Assembly: GCF_003589595.1 (NCBI RefSeq)
Contig: NW_020653765.1
Span: 1,865,800-1,929,799 of the forward strand
Length of the DNA stretch: 64,000 bases
Direction: 5' to 3'
Origin: Hyposmocoma kahamanoa
Lineage: Eukaryota; Arthropoda; Insecta; Lepidoptera; Cosmopterigidae
Shown here: positions 63,172-64,000 of the stretch, piece by piece
Layout of the letters: every line of letters starts with the position of its first letter
How positions within the stretch are numbered: the first letter of the stretch is position 1
Notes under the pieces: model-generated
Databases searched by the model: none
The model's input: the letters and a program-made list of their open reading frames with translations, nothing else
Told to the model about the DNA's origin: nothing
Program-made: the position numbers and the translations under genes

Positions 63172-63455
63172 ATTTAGTAGCAGTAGAGTCCCTTGTGAAA
63201 GAATTCGTCCAGGCAAGTACTGCCACCTTACCTATTTCTGCCGCCAAGGTTTTGAAGCATAAGGGTGCTGGTGCAATTACAGGCATATGAGACTTGTCAA
63301 CTTGTCTCAAGGTGACTGGTACAGTAGCAGTGCCCCTCAGATCTTTGCGATTTAAAGCTCTGAGTGGCACTGCAACTGTTATGGACAGGCGTGTTGCTTA
63401 TCATCAGTCGCACGATTTGTTCGTCCTGTCAGTTGATATTATAAAAAAAAGTTGC
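63172..63455 (+). repeat. Family A element, reference copy
   Basis: The most regular copy: TAGTAGCAGTAGAGTCCCTT, GAATTCGTCCAGGCAAGTAC, TAAGGGTGCTGGTGCAATTA, TCAGATCTTTGCGATTTAAA, CACTGCAACTGTTATGGACA, and TTGATATTATAAAAAAAAG at the 3' end. About 285 bp, no clear polymerase III boxes, A-rich tail. The 3' half resembles tails I recall from lepidopteran RTE-type elements, so copying by a LINE is likely. Confidence 0.8.
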
Positions 63456-64000
63456 GGGCACCACCTAGGTTACTATAGATTGCAAAAGCTATAGTGATTA
63501 GATGCTCTACACGTAACAAAGTAATATCAAAAGGAAAACAAGCTAAGACACAAACTAAAAACTTTCCCTAGCAATGCAGGACAAACAGTAGCTGAAACAA
63601 AACAAAAACAAAACAATACTAAATTTAAACGTGCTTATAATTGTTTTTAATGACTTAAAGTGGTTGCAAAACGTTTAATTACAACAAATGATACTTCCAA
63701 GAAAACGAGTGCTAACGCTCTCTTGCGCATAGGTACAAAGAACAACAAACACATTGGAACACCATAGCAGTAACAATACTCCGTATAGCAAAGGCTCAAG
63801 ATCTAAAGTCAAAAAGGTTAATCAGTGTGGCTGCATACGTCGGCGCGGAAACTGTCAAATTCACGTTTTACTTGACGTGGCGCGTTCCTTATTCAAACAT
63901 CCTGCCTTTTATTCCTTTTTCTTTATCTCGTTACTCAATCTCAAACACTTGAAACACTGGCCAGTGTTTTTGAGCTGCGGTATTAAATTCGAACCCAGAA

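Larger units (their letters stand above)
23900..64000. other. 5' flank of toy: repeat-dominated DNA with no other host gene seen
   Basis: No open frame here looks like a host exon; every frame above about 100 codons is either transposon-derived or without recognisable homology. The region may contain 5'UTR exons, distal enhancers or an intergenic desert. Besides the elements annotated separately, stretches that are less AT-rich and apparently repeat-free occur at about 43.0-43.25, 45.2-45.5, 46.33-46.53, 50.56-50.76 and 53.6-53.8 kb. These are the best places to look for promoters or conserved non-coding elements. Confidence 0.5.

Overview
The window is animal nuclear DNA, AT-rich, mostly non-coding and crowded with transposon remains. 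It most likely comes from a moth or butterfly. Reasons: it carries a Pax6-type paired-box exon of the twin-of-eyeless kind with insect-style flanking introns, a cecropia-type mariner, tRNA-derived SINEs of the lepidopteran type, and a short element with an RTE-like 3' tail repeated about 17 times. No species can be named from this sequence alone.

The one host gene I can support is the 5' part of twin of eyeless (toy/Pax6) on the minus strand. A GC-rich leader and first coding exon lie near 23.7-23.9 kb. An intron of about 16 kb follows, then an exon at 7473-7698 encoding a short N-terminal leader and the first half (PAI subdomain) of the paired domain. The gene continues off the left edge: the 7.4 kb left of that exon is intron, and I found no next paired-domain exon in it. 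Everything right of about 23.9 kb lies upstream of the first coding exon, so it is 5' flank, possibly with 5'UTR introns. I see no other host gene there.

The rest is a transposon landscape. The best-preserved element is a mariner at 30293-31571: full-length open transposase, complete catalytic triad, matching 23-bp terminal repeats and TA target duplication. It sits inside an older lepidopteran repeat that also holds a 266-bp MITE with a TTA target duplication. Other elements with visible ends are a Stowaway-like MITE (10942-11459), a GC-rich inverted-repeat element about 1 kb upstream of the toy start (24674-25385), a 329-bp foldback MITE (40579-40907), a 923-bp inverted-repeat element carrying a piece of a non-LTR retrotransposon (43855-44777), a 523-bp modular MITE (58293-58815), and a 141-bp dead-on-arrival RTE insertion with a 13-bp target duplication (60706-60846). 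Broken coding remains include a CR1/Jockey-like reverse transcriptase C-terminus (26.7-27.2 kb), a second mariner (59.7-60.3 kb), a PIF/Harbinger transposase N-terminus (60.3-60.5 kb) and perhaps a piggyBac relic (3.2-3.5 kb).

Two structures stand apart from ordinary insertions. One is a 91-bp-arm inverted repeat inside the toy intron (11469-11812), which would fold into a long hairpin RNA if the intron is transcribed. The other is a degenerate tandem array with a period of about 135 bp (about 47.5-48.26 kb). I saw no bacterial genes, CRISPR arrays, rRNA genes or convincing functional tRNA genes.
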